A DNA stretch of 39,404 bases from a virus, in the IMG/VR virus record IMGVR_UViG_3300042350_000992, positions 1-39,404 of that record, one strand, 5' to 3'. Every line of letters starts with the position of its first letter. Within the stretch, counting starts at the first letter, position 1. This document shows positions 5,880-13,225 of this stretch, piece after piece. Below the pieces are notes generated by a model. The model was not told where the DNA came from. It saw nothing but the letters and a program-made list of their open reading frames with translations, and did no database searches. Position numbers and translations under genes: made by a program.

Positions 5880-6855
5880 TACACTCATACATGGAACTGC
5901 ACGTAAAGCAGCATGGCACAAAGCAGGTGTAGCAGTAGAGGCTACGTCAGCAAGTGAAGTAGCCAGCCAAGCAGGTCTTGATTGGTCAGTATCACTGCAT
6001 GATATCGATGCTAAGTATCAGATACCTGGCAACGAATTAGTTAATCGTATCTCAATTGATGATAAGAAAGCAGTCATCAAAACCCTGCCAACAGGTGAGA
6101 CATCAGCCATTGGAGTAGTAGGTAATCGTTATAAAGTATTTCAGAACAGTGAAATCTTTAGCACATTAGATAACCTTATTGATTCTAGTGGACTTAGATA
6201 CGCAGCAGCAGGTGAGTATGATGGCGGTGCAAAAGTATGGATGCTAATGGAAACTCCAATGGAGATGACCATTGCCGATGACCCACACTCAGCCTTCTTA
6301 CTTGCACGTACTAGCCATGATGGCAGCAGTTCAGTTATAATTAAACCAGTAATTGAACGACTGTTTTGTATGAATCAAATCAATAAAATATACAAGAACA
6401 AGAACAAGTATACTTATAGTTTAAACCATACAAGCAATGCCTTCCTATCCGTATCAGAAATTAGCAACATCATAAAACTAACTTATGATATGGCTAATGA
6501 TTACACTGCACTAGCAGACACATTACTTGGTAGACAAGCAAGCCATGAGCATGCAAAGAATTACTTTAAGCGTGTGTTCGCACTGCCTACTAAGTTAGAA
6601 GAAGCACCATATGACATGCTATCTACAGGTGAGAAGAAGCAATACACCAATGCTATGAAGGCTAGAAGTTTGGCCTTCAATATCTATTCAACCTCAGAGA
6701 CACAGGAAAACATACGAGGCACAGAGTTTGGTATGTGGCACGCAATCATAGAGTGGGCTGACTACAATGCTAAGGGTAAGAACCTTGCAGTTAGCACAAT
6801 GGCTGGACGTAATGATAGTATTAAGTCCAAGGCTCTTGAATTGTTGGGTGTTTAA
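5869..6855 (+). CDS. DUF932 phage/plasmid-like protein
   Basis: 328 residues with the DUF932 signature near residues 80-100 (GVVGNRYKVFQNSEIF), an upstream HGTARKAAWHKAG start region, and LLARTSHDGSSSV plus IERLFCMNQINKI in the middle. The family is common on phages and plasmids and usually sits beside recombination or replication genes; its activity is unproven. The length is normal for the family. The start ATG lies inside the end of the DUF4192-like gene and is translationally coupled. Confidence 0.85.
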   Translation: MTTDTLIHGTARKAAWHKAGVAVEATSASEVASQAGLDWSVSLHDIDAKYQIPGNELVNRISIDDKKAVIKTLPTGETSAIGVVGNRYKVFQNSEIFSTLDNLIDSSGLRYAAAGEYDGGAKVWMLMETPMEMTIADDPHSAFLLARTSHDGSSSVIIKPVIERLFCMNQINKIYKNKNKYTYSLNHTSNAFLSVSEISNIIKLTYDMANDYTALADTLLGRQASHEHAKNYFKRVFALPTKLEEAPYDMLSTGEKKQYTNAMKARSLAFNIYSTSETQENIRGTEFGMWHAIIEWADYNAKGKNLAVSTMAGRNDSIKSKALELLGV

Positions 6856-7052
6856 TGGATAAAAAAATAAGTCCAGGAACAGCAGCCCAAAGTCATGCTC
6901 GTAAAGAGTTATTAAAAAGACATCGTAAAGAATATGATGAAATCTATCGTGCAGAAATGATACGATTAGGTGGTAATCCAAAGCCAACAACAGAAGAAAA
7001 AATCCTTTTGTTGCAAGACCAAATAGAACAATTAAAAAAGGAGATAGAATGA
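6855..7052 (+). CDS. Hypothetical 65-residue coiled-coil protein
   Basis: The ATG overlaps the DUF932 stop (TAATG). The protein is very basic in the first half (residues 14-28 contain HARKELLKRHRKEYDE) and ends with a leucine-rich heptad segment (EEKILLLQDQIEQLKKEIE), so a short coiled coil is likely. No family is recognised. The 3' end holds an AAAAAGGAGATAG site for the next gene. Confidence 0.55.
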   Translation: MDKKISPGTAAQSHARKELLKRHRKEYDEIYRAEMIRLGGNPKPTTEEKILLLQDQIEQLKKEIE

Positions 7053-7507
7053 CAATGTATTACAGTGAAGTAGATGGTGCTGAACCAACAGTATCTATCC
7101 AAGTATCAGGTACCAAGTATACCTTTACCAATGAATCTCTTACAAGATTAATAGAAGAGAAAGAGAACCTCAAGGTAGAAGTAGCCCAAGCCGAACGTAA
7201 AGTTAAGAGTATGGGCTGGGATGTACGAGAGTTCTTTGAGTCAAGAAAAGAAGGCAACAATATTAATGAAGATATATGTTGCTCAGTTGAGGACATAAAT
7301 GAATTGCTTAGAGGTCTAGGAGTAGACCAACTAACTACCACTTGGTCAGCAACAATATTTATTACAGCCACAATTACAGGTATAGATGCACCAGATAAAG
7401 AAACAGCAGAAGAAATGGCTAAAGATAATATCGATGTTAACTACAATGACGATGGCGACATCTGGGTAGACGACATCGAGGTACAGTCAGTACATCCTGA
7501 AGCATAG
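7049..7507 (+). CDS. Hypothetical acidic 152-residue protein
   Basis: The ATG overlaps the previous stop by four bases after AAAAAGGAGATAG. Residues 26-55 look like a helical coiled segment. The C-terminal part (about 97-152) is beta-rich and very acidic, with TWSATIFITATITG followed by a DNIDVNYNDDGDIWVDDIEV stretch. That tail resembles the small ferredoxin-like or DNA-mimic ends of some phage early proteins, but I can assign no function. Confidence 0.55.
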   Translation: MTMYYSEVDGAEPTVSIQVSGTKYTFTNESLTRLIEEKENLKVEVAQAERKVKSMGWDVREFFESRKEGNNINEDICCSVEDINELLRGLGVDQLTTTWSATIFITATITGIDAPDKETAEEMAKDNIDVNYNDDGDIWVDDIEVQSVHPEA

Positions 7508-7511
7508 TATG

Positions 7512-7567
7512 TGATATACTAATCTTGAGTGCCCTGGTTTCGGCTATCTCCTTTCTCAGGGCAACTC
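7512..7567 (+). promoter_or_regulatory. Extended -10 promoter and anti-SD-mimic hairpin
   Basis: TGATATACT at 7512-7520 is an extended -10 (TGn-TATACT), giving a start near 7527. A hairpin begins at that base: GAGT (7527-7530)/ACTC (7564-7567) and GCCCTG (7531-7536)/CAGGGC (7557-7562) with one bulged A. The 20-base loop contains TCTCCTTTCT (7547-7556). CTCCTTTCT equals the 3' tail of actinobacterial 16S rRNA, and TCTCCTTT is the exact complement of the next gene's ribosome site AAAGGAGA at 7571-7578. It could gate translation of the exonuclease or bind other phage ribosome sites. Confidence 0.5.
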
Positions 7568-7580
7568 ATAAAAGGAGAAC

Positions 7581-8348
7581 ATGACATCAATAGAAATAGA
7601 TAGAGATAGGTACGGTAGACCATTGATAGTGCCACCCAAAGGTGGCAAAGCAATAGCCTATACAAGAGCAACCACAATTGCTAACTCATTAGATGATGCA
7701 TCAGCATTAGTAGCATGGAAGATGCGGATGGCAGCAATCGGGTTGACTACACGACCAGATATATTATTATCTATTAGTGCAGCACAAGAAGATAAGATGG
7801 CAGTTAACTCTTTGATTGAAGATGCTATGCAAGTAGCAGGTGCAAACAAAGCAGCCAACATCGGAACAGCAATCCATTCATTTGCTGAACAATTAGATTT
7901 AGGGCATGACCTAGGTGCGGTACCAGCAGAATGGTTACCAGATGTTAAAGCCTATGAACATGCAACTAAAATTCTCAACAACAAATTCATTGAACAGTTT
8001 AGTGTGCTAGACAAATACAAAGTTGCTGGCACACCAGACAGAGTTGTTGAGTATAAAGGCGAGTTGTTTATTGCAGATATTAAGACTGGTCGCATAGACC
8101 ATCCAAGTAATATCGCAATACAGTTAGCAATCTATGCTAACGGCTTGCCGTATGATGGTGCTACGGCAACCCGTAGTACATGGGGCGAAGTAAACAAAGA
8201 CAAGGCAATCATTATCCATCTACCCGCAGGAACAGGCACGTGCAAGTTAGTGTGGATAGATATTAAAGAGGGCTGGAAAGGTTTACAATTAGCCATGAAA
8301 GCAAGGCAGTGGAGGGACCAGAAAGGTCTGACCACTGAATTTGAATAG
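7581..8348 (+). CDS. PD-(D/E)XK exonuclease (RecB/Cas4-like)
   Basis: 255 residues with the order of motifs expected for phage recombination exonucleases: GTAIHSFAE with H99, GTPDRVV with D153, ADIKTG with D166 and K168, and Q181 in IAIQLAIYANG. These form a two-metal nuclease site. The enzyme would resect DNA ends for recombination or replication restart, together with the ATPase at 8870 and the resolvase at 9688. Ribosome site AAAAGGAGA lies just before the ATG and may be masked by the upstream hairpin loop. Confidence 0.85.
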   Translation: MTSIEIDRDRYGRPLIVPPKGGKAIAYTRATTIANSLDDASALVAWKMRMAAIGLTTRPDILLSISAAQEDKMAVNSLIEDAMQVAGANKAANIGTAIHSFAEQLDLGHDLGAVPAEWLPDVKAYEHATKILNNKFIEQFSVLDKYKVAGTPDRVVEYKGELFIADIKTGRIDHPSNIAIQLAIYANGLPYDGATATRSTWGEVNKDKAIIIHLPAGTGTCKLVWIDIKEGWKGLQLAMKARQWRDQKGLTTEFE

Positions 8349-8355
8349 GAGAATG

Positions 8356-8808
8356 ATGAGTAGTACAGAATCACCAATCAGTATCAATCTCAAAACAGCA
8401 GCAGGTACGCAGATAACTTTGCGTGCAGATACAGCAGACCAATTTGCTGACATGATTGCACAAGGTATACATACAATTACCGATGCAGTTACTGAAGTAG
8501 AACTAGCAGTCAAAGGAACAACAGGCAACAAGCCTATGTCCGTAGCAGATATTGCTTCTAGTTTTAATTCAAACATCTCATCCACAGAATCAGGTGGAGA
8601 AGAAACAGTAGAAGATAAATGGGGTAACACTTGGGTATACAACAAACCAGGTGCACCATCATGTGAACGTGGAGTTATGGTTCTTAAGTATGGAAAAGCA
8701 CAAAGCACAGGCAAGCCATACAAAGCATTTTATGACCCAGCAGCAGGACCTAATTGGTCAGGGCCTAAAATCCCAGCAGAACTACGTACTAAGCCAATCT
8801 TTGCTTAG
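8356..8808 (+). CDS. Hypothetical recombination-module protein
   Basis: About 150 residues. I chose the ATG at 8356 because TAGGAGA precedes it with usable spacing; ATG 8353 or a TTG at 8341 are alternatives. The N-terminal part (ISINLKTAAGTQITLRADTA) looks like a small beta unit. The C-terminal part has DKWGNTWVYN, then CERGVMVLKYGKAQSTGKPY, a pattern seen near zinc-ribbon or ssDNA-binding units, but only one Cys is present. Position between exonuclease and ATPase suggests an accessory DNA-binding role; this is inference. Confidence 0.6.
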   Translation: MSSTESPISINLKTAAGTQITLRADTADQFADMIAQGIHTITDAVTEVELAVKGTTGNKPMSVADIASSFNSNISSTESGGEETVEDKWGNTWVYNKPGAPSCERGVMVLKYGKAQSTGKPYKAFYDPAAGPNWSGPKIPAELRTKPIFA

Positions 8809-8819
8809 TGTCTGATAGA

Positions 8820-8853
8820 AAACGGGGCGTAGATAAAGTGCTACGCCCCGTTT
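8820..8853 (+). other. Perfect 13-bp intercistronic hairpin
   Basis: AAACGGGGCGTAG (8820-8832) pairs perfectly with CTACGCCCCGTTT (8841-8853) around an 8-base loop. Only TTTC follows, so termination would be weak. The next gene's AAAGGAG site begins six bases later. It may be a weak terminator, a processing site or a 5' stabiliser for the helicase operon. Confidence 0.65.
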
Positions 8854-8869
8854 CTAATAAAGGAGAGCA

Positions 8870-9691
8870 ATGAAAACATTAATTAGAAGTGTTAACAATA
8901 CTAATGTAGGTGGCGAGCCACTACCAGCAGTGTTTAAAGTATTTGAAAACGCAGGTATGATATTACGCAGAGCAGAAGTAACAGTCATAGCAGGTACACC
9001 TGGCGCAGGTAAGTCATCAATTGCTCTAGCAATCGCAGCAAAAACTAAACTACCAACCCTTTACTTTAGTGCGGATACTAACGCACATACAATGGCAATG
9101 AGATTGATTGCAATGACTGGCAACATCAGCCAACAGCAAGCCGAACAGTTAATCAAACGGCAACCAGACAAAGCAAAAGAAGTATTAGGTAACGGCAACC
9201 ACTTGTTCTGGTGTTTTGAATCCAGCCCCACACTAAAAGATTTAGATGAAGAAGTATCAGCATTCGAAACTATATGGGGCAGAAGCCCAGCACTTATAGT
9301 TGTAGATAATCTTATGGACATAGCAATGGATGGACACGATGAGTTCGGTGGTATGCGTGCAGCCATGAAAGAACTTAAGTATCTAGCCAGAGATACAAAC
9401 GCAGCACTACTTGTATTGCACCATACTAAAGAAGGATATGAAGGCAGTCCGTGTCAGCCAAGGTCATCTATCCAAGGGCTAGTCAATCAGATACCAGCAA
9501 TGGTATTGACTATTGGTCAGATGAAACAAGCAGATATGAACTACCTATGTGTAGCCGCAGTTAAGAATCGCTATGGCAAAGCCGACCAAACAGGCAACAA
9601 CTATGTTACTCTCGCATTTAATCCTGAGTCTATGTATCTAGATGATGTCATAGTCAGGTACATGCCACCACATCAGGAGGAATTAGAGTGA
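8870..9691 (+). CDS. RecA/DnaB-fold ATPase, probable helicase or loader
   Basis: 273 residues with Walker A GTPGAGKS at 42-49, Walker B ALIVVDN at 141-147 and a LVLHHTKEG motif at about 181-189 followed by SSIQG at 199-203. This arrangement is that of single-domain DnaB/RepA-type replicative ATPases (AAA_25/KaiC-like). There is no N-terminal primase-binding domain, so the protein is shorter than DnaB. It probably unwinds or translocates on DNA with the primase genes at 10016 and 10230. AAAGGAG precedes the ATG. Confidence 0.85.
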   Translation: MKTLIRSVNNTNVGGEPLPAVFKVFENAGMILRRAEVTVIAGTPGAGKSSIALAIAAKTKLPTLYFSADTNAHTMAMRLIAMTGNISQQQAEQLIKRQPDKAKEVLGNGNHLFWCFESSPTLKDLDEEVSAFETIWGRSPALIVVDNLMDIAMDGHDEFGGMRAAMKELKYLARDTNAALLVLHHTKEGYEGSPCQPRSSIQGLVNQIPAMVLTIGQMKQADMNYLCVAAVKNRYGKADQTGNNYVTLAFNPESMYLDDVIVRYMPPHQEELE

Positions 9692-10029
9692 GTAACCCAC
9701 GCAAAGCAAAAGGTTCTAGCGCAGAAAGAGATGTAGTTAATTGGTTAAAGAAATGGTTTCCATACGCAGAACGTAGAATAGCAGGGGCACATCTAGACAA
9801 AGGAGATATAGCAGGAGTTAACGGTGTAGTTATAGAGGTAAAGAATCATAGACGAATAGATTTATCTGCATGGATAAAAGAATTAGAAATAGAAATAAAA
9901 AATGACAAAGCATGGACAGGCGTAGTATTACACAAACGTATAGGTAAAGGAGATGTAGGAGAATGGTATGCAACAATGCCAGCAAAATTATGGATAGAAT
10001 TAATCAATAAAATCAATGATAAAACATGA
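9688..10029 (+). CDS. Hjc-like Holliday junction resolvase/nuclease
   Basis: 113 residues with the archaeal-Hjc-type PD-(D/E)XK pattern: GSSAERDVV with E13, KGDIAGV with D40, and VVIEVKNH with E50 and K52. It should cleave branched DNA made during recombination or before packaging. The start is GTG at 9688, chosen because AGGAGG lies seven bases upstream inside the end of the ATPase gene; the two overlap by four bases. Confidence 0.8.
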   Translation: MSNPRKAKGSSAERDVVNWLKKWFPYAERRIAGAHLDKGDIAGVNGVVIEVKNHRRIDLSAWIKELEIEIKNDKAWTGVVLHKRIGKGDVGEWYATMPAKLWIELINKINDKT

Positions 10030-10357
10030 TGTATCTGGCTACCTACTACACGTAGGCGCCACCCTGCCAGCAGTTGGGCATGGCTGGCGCAAGATGAAGT
10101 GTCCTTTTCATGGTGACAAGCATGCATCAGCAGCAATAAACTATGAAGACAATAGATTCAAATGCTTTGGCTGCGAAGCACAAGGTGATGTATATGATTT
10201 AATAATGTATAAAGAAGGAGGTAATTATATTGAGGCTGTCAAATTCGCAGAGAGCATATCTCTTGCAGGCAACAGACCAGTACAAAAAGGATTTACATCT
10301 GGCAGAAAGATATCTTTCAACTCGGCATCTATCGGTAGAAGAGGGCAGAACATTTAG
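10016..10357 (+). CDS. Primase zinc-finger (CHC2) protein
   Basis: 113 residues with a DnaG-type zinc finger: C29-P-F-H32 and C50-F-G-C53, followed by GDVYDLIMYKEGGNYIEAVK as in primases. It should recognise template DNA for primer synthesis. The frame ends soon after residue 90, so the catalytic core is not in this polypeptide. The catalytic TOPRIM part lies in the +1 frame starting at 10230, overlapping by 128 bases. The primase is thus split into two genes, or made by frameshifting. The start overlaps the resolvase gene and has no clear ribosome site. Confidence 0.8.
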   Translation: MIKHDVSGYLLHVGATLPAVGHGWRKMKCPFHGDKHASAAINYEDNRFKCFGCEAQGDVYDLIMYKEGGNYIEAVKFAESISLAGNRPVQKGFTSGRKISFNSASIGRRGQNI

Positions 10358-10865
10358 TCTAGGTGTAGTGGCAAACCCATTGCCAGGACATGAAGCATAC
10401 AAAAATAGATTAGCAATCCCTTACATCACACCATCAGGTGTGGTTGATATACGCTTTAGAAGTATGAACAATAACGAAGACCCAAAGTATATGGGTGTAC
10501 CTGGGGCTAAGACTACAATGTTCAATGCACAAGTAGTACTAACAGCAGGTAGTTATGTATGTGTAACTGAAGGTGAAATTGATACAGTTGTTTTGTCAGT
10601 CAAGACAGGACATCCATCAGTTGGTATACCTGGAGTTAACAACTGGAGACCATACTATGCCAAGATACTAGATGACTTCGAGACAGTAATTGTATTAGCA
10701 GACGGCGACAATGCTGGCCTAGAGTTTGGCAAAAGACTAAGCCGAGAACTACATAACGTTAATCTATTGCAGATGCCAGAAGGGCATGATGTTAATAGTA
10801 TTATTGTGCAAGAAGGAAAGGAGTGGATAGATGAGCGAATTAAAAAATGTTTGGGACAGCAATGA
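10230..10865 (+). CDS. Primase catalytic subunit (TOPRIM)
   Basis: 211 residues with TOPRIM motifs: VTEGEIDTVV at about 113-122 (catalytic Glu) and VIVLADGDNAG at about 154-164 (Asp-x-Asp). The N-terminal part (YLSTRHLSVEEG, then LAIPYITPSG) is the usual primase linker. The start is TTG at 10230, because AAGGAGG at 10215-10221 gives ideal spacing of eight bases. That site lies within the coding region of the zinc-finger gene. It synthesises RNA primers with the zinc-finger partner and probably works with the ATPase at 8870. Confidence 0.82.
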   Translation: MRLSNSQRAYLLQATDQYKKDLHLAERYLSTRHLSVEEGRTFSLGVVANPLPGHEAYKNRLAIPYITPSGVVDIRFRSMNNNEDPKYMGVPGAKTTMFNAQVVLTAGSYVCVTEGEIDTVVLSVKTGHPSVGIPGVNNWRPYYAKILDDFETVIVLADGDNAGLEFGKRLSRELHNVNLLQMPEGHDVNSIIVQEGKEWIDERIKKCLGQQ

Positions 10866-11142
10866 TGACTTCTGGAATTTTATTGGAGACAATAAAAAGT
10901 TAGTTGGCATTGCTATCTCTGGCAATCAAGGGCTAGACATACTCAATGCACTAAGAGATATCTATCTAACCATACAAGAAGAACCACAAGATGCACTCAA
11001 AATGCTTACACTATTAGGCACAGTTATATATGCAAGCAGCATAGGAGAAGGCAAAGAATTTGCCGATGAGATACAGATAGTATCAGCCATGGAACAATTC
11101 GATACCAGTATGAAGGAGATGTTAGATGAAAAACCCAAGTGA
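10831..11142 (+). CDS. Hypothetical 103-residue protein
   Basis: The gene overlaps the 3' end of the TOPRIM gene by 35 bases, with AAGGAGTGGATAG before the ATG. The protein is mostly helical and acidic (VGIAISGNQGLDILNALRDI, then a SMKEMLDEKPK end). No family is recognised. Tight overlap with primase and the DUF1599 gene suggests a DNA metabolism role only by position. Confidence 0.55.
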   Translation: MSELKNVWDSNDDFWNFIGDNKKLVGIAISGNQGLDILNALRDIYLTIQEEPQDALKMLTLLGTVIYASSIGEGKEFADEIQIVSAMEQFDTSMKEMLDEKPK

Positions 11143-11407
11143 TGTTGATGTAATCCTCAACGAACTGCGTACTATTATGATGAAGAAACAGGAAGATTAC
11201 GGACCTTTGAACATCGCCCTTGCCCCTGGCGGTGCGATGAATGGGCTGCGTGTGAGGATGTATGACAAACTGGCTAGACTAAATAACATGGCTGGTAAGG
11301 ACGCCACGCCGAACTTTGAATCAATTGAAGATACCCTTATAGACCTGGCTAACTATGCAATAATAGGACTATTGGTACAAAGAGGACAGTGGGAAGGCAT
11401 TAACTAA
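11126..11407 (+). CDS. DUF1599/MazG-like protein
   Basis: 93 residues matching the DUF1599 pattern: MMKKQEDYGPLN at about 18-29, NGLRVRMYDKLARLNN at about 39-54, and SIEDTLIDLANYAIIGLLV at about 66-84. The all-alpha layout with conserved Glu/Asp on helices resembles MazG-type nucleotide pyrophosphohydrolases. A nucleotide-pool or alarmone role is plausible but not shown. AAGGAGATG lies before the ATG, which overlaps the preceding gene by 17 bases. Confidence 0.75.
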   Translation: MKNPSDVDVILNELRTIMMKKQEDYGPLNIALAPGGAMNGLRVRMYDKLARLNNMAGKDATPNFESIEDTLIDLANYAIIGLLVQRGQWEGIN

Positions 11408-11410
11408 CGG

Positions 11411-12079
11411 ATGAATCAAGAGTGGGTACAAGAGTATGATTTGCTTGTGTCTACGCTTGGCATGGAATATTCCAAAAAATATTCTATAGTTGAACCATCT
11501 GATATAAAACAAATACTATGGATGTGGTTTGTTACACACCCCAAAAAATATAAAGAGTGGTCTGAGTTACCACCAAAAGATAAAGAAAAATTAATTGCTA
11601 AGTCATTACGCAACGCAGCCTTAGCCTATTGCGAAAAAGAAAAAGCCCGTAAGTTTGGCTACGACATGGCTGACCTTTACTACTATGACCCGTCAGTCAT
11701 CGAAGCATTTTTGCCATCTATCCTGGCAGATAGTTATGAGATACCAACTAAAATCAAAGACCTTAACTTTCAGTTTGGTAAATCAGGAGAAGTCACAGAT
11801 GGAAATAACTGGCTAGTTCTTAGGTCAGACATAGAAAAAGCATTCAACCAACTAGCAGAGGCTAAACAAAATATTTTAAGGCTAAGGTTTACGACGGAGA
11901 ACTGTGAGTGGAGTGAGTTAGGCAAGGAACTAGATACATCGGCTGATGGTGCACGCAAGCGAGTCGAACGTGCAATTAATTCATTGGTTAGAATCTTAGG
12001 TGGATGGCGTACGTTTAATGATACAGATGTAGTCCCAGATAAAAATGAAGATGAAGAAGCAGATGACTCAGGAACCTAA
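11411..12079 (+). CDS. Sigma-70-like transcription factor
   Basis: 222 residues. The region at about 155-195 reads as a sigma region 4 helix-turn-helix: ILRLRFTTENCEWSELGKEL, then TSADGARKRVERAINSLVR. The N-terminal part (VEPSDIKQILWMWFV) has the flavour of sigma region 2 but is divergent. An acidic tail follows. It probably directs host RNA polymerase to phage promoters, perhaps the late ones; the divergent -10 elements near 2120 lack good -35 boxes. No good ribosome site is seen; it follows the DUF1599 stop by three bases. Confidence 0.7.
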   Translation: MNQEWVQEYDLLVSTLGMEYSKKYSIVEPSDIKQILWMWFVTHPKKYKEWSELPPKDKEKLIAKSLRNAALAYCEKEKARKFGYDMADLYYYDPSVIEAFLPSILADSYEIPTKIKDLNFQFGKSGEVTDGNNWLVLRSDIEKAFNQLAEAKQNILRLRFTTENCEWSELGKELDTSADGARKRVERAINSLVRILGGWRTFNDTDVVPDKNEDEEADDSGT

Positions 12080-12302
12080 AGAGATAAAAGAATTGTTTAA
12101 GAAAGATTATACCAATGCTATGGACTTACGTGGTCATCCTATTGGAGACATATGTATATGTGGCTCAGAATTATTTACAATCATAGCAGCCTTTGAGTAT
12201 GGAGAAATATGTTTTTACTTTTTAGATGGTGAATGTGTAGACTGTGGCTCACTAGTAACCTTACCTACACCTTTAGATAATATAGGAATGGATTGTGATT
12301 AA
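12063..12302 (+). CDS. Hypothetical zinc-ribbon-like protein
   Basis: About 79 residues from the ATG at 12063; ATG 12045 is an alternative, and neither has a strong ribosome site beyond GAAGAAG. GDICICGSELF and GECVDCGSLVTLPTP give two Cys pairs typical of a zinc ribbon, with a beta hairpin between. It overlaps the sigma-like gene and is followed by the FmdB-type gene with a TAATG overlap, so three regulatory-type proteins are made in sequence. The precise role is unknown. Confidence 0.65.
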   Translation: MTQEPKEIKELFKKDYTNAMDLRGHPIGDICICGSELFTIIAAFEYGEICFYFLDGECVDCGSLVTLPTPLDNIGMDCD

Positions 12303-12463
12303 TGCCTTACTACGATTTTGAATGCAAAGTATGTACCAAGTTAGTAGAGATTAATGAACCCATACCGCCAATGTGCACAAGTTGCGGAGCGGTCATGGTT
12401 CGTATATGGTCAGCAGTACCAACCCATTTTAAAGGGAGTGGATTCTACTCAACAGGGGGCTAA
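12302..12463 (+). CDS. FmdB-type zinc ribbon protein
   Basis: 53 residues: MPYYDFECKVCTKLVEI, CTSCG at 25-29 and an ending with FKGSGFYSTGG. This follows the FmdB family pattern (start MP-Y-C-xx-C, second C-xx-CG, FKG-GFYST end). The family is a small putative regulatory zinc ribbon of unproven activity. The start overlaps the previous stop and the stop overlaps the WhiB ATG (TAATG on both sides). Confidence 0.85.
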   Translation: MPYYDFECKVCTKLVEINEPIPPMCTSCGAVMVRIWSAVPTHFKGSGFYSTGG

Positions 12464-12738
12464 TGAGATTCAGCGATAGGCCAGCATGTGATGGTATCAA
12501 TACAGAATTATTCTTCTCAGAAGACAGAGGTCAGCATACAAACTTTGCTTATATCAAAAGGATATGCGATACTTGCCCTGTACTAACCGAATGTTTTGAC
12601 TATGCTATAGACAATCTAGTGCATGGAATATGGGCAGGAACTAACAAAAAAGAAAGGGATAATTATAGAAGTAAGCATGGGATAATTGGTAAAACAGTTG
12701 TTCCAATCTCTATATTTAATAGTAACTATGATAGTTAA
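12463..12738 (+). CDS. whiB: WhiB-family iron-sulfur regulator
   Basis: 91 residues with the four cluster-binding cysteines C9, C35, C38 and C44 (C-x2-C-x5-C) and the G-[IV]-W motif GIWAGTNKKER at 55-65. WhiB proteins bind a 4Fe-4S cluster and act with the principal sigma factor. They are confined to actinobacteria and their phages, which is the best host indicator here. Phage WhiB copies are known in mycobacteriophages to repress host whiB genes or exclude other phages. It probably reprograms transcription during infection. Confidence 0.92.
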   Translation: MRFSDRPACDGINTELFFSEDRGQHTNFAYIKRICDTCPVLTECFDYAIDNLVHGIWAGTNKKERDNYRSKHGIIGKTVVPISIFNSNYDS

Positions 12739-13225
12739 TTTATCTAAAGATGAAGTAAGGGTATGTACTCTATTAGCAATAGAGCGTTGGCTTACTAAGT
12801 TTGGTTCTAAAGATAAACCTAACTATGCACAAGGTAAATTAGATGGCAAGTTAGAACCAGAAATAAATGCAAACATACGAGCCAATGTATGTGAGTGGGC
12901 AGTAGCAAAACAATATAACTTAGGTTGGAATACACCTTGGTATCCAAATGCTTTACATGCTAAACGGTATCCAATATCTGATGTAGGAAACAACATAGAA
13001 GTTAGGTCTATTAGAACTCAAACTAGTATTCCTTTTTGGGCTAAAGATAAAAGTAGAATTATTATTGGAACTAAATGTTTAGATATAGAATATTATTCTG
13101 AGGTAGAAATTTTTGGCTATATAAAACCAGAACAGTTTACTAAAGAAGAATACTATGATAGTTATATAAATGGATGGCGTGTGCCCATAACAGAATTTAG
13201 GGAGTATGATGTCAAAACTATCTGA
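12728..13225 (+). CDS. PD-(D/E)XK-like nuclease, divergent
   Basis: 165 residues from the ATG at 12728, overlapping the WhiB stop; an upstream TTG at 12686 is possible. NIRANVCEWAVAKQY (E56), DVGNNIEVRSIR (D85, E91, R93) fits a D-x(n)-E-x-K/R nuclease core with Arg in place of Lys. A following beta strand region (RIIIGTKCLDIEYY) supports this. The next gene encodes a second protein of the same apparent fold. Substrate is unknown; a role in cutting host or invading DNA is possible. Confidence 0.55.
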   Translation: MIVNLSKDEVRVCTLLAIERWLTKFGSKDKPNYAQGKLDGKLEPEINANIRANVCEWAVAKQYNLGWNTPWYPNALHAKRYPISDVGNNIEVRSIRTQTSIPFWAKDKSRIIIGTKCLDIEYYSEVEIFGYIKPEQFTKEEYYDSYINGWRVPITEFREYDVKTI

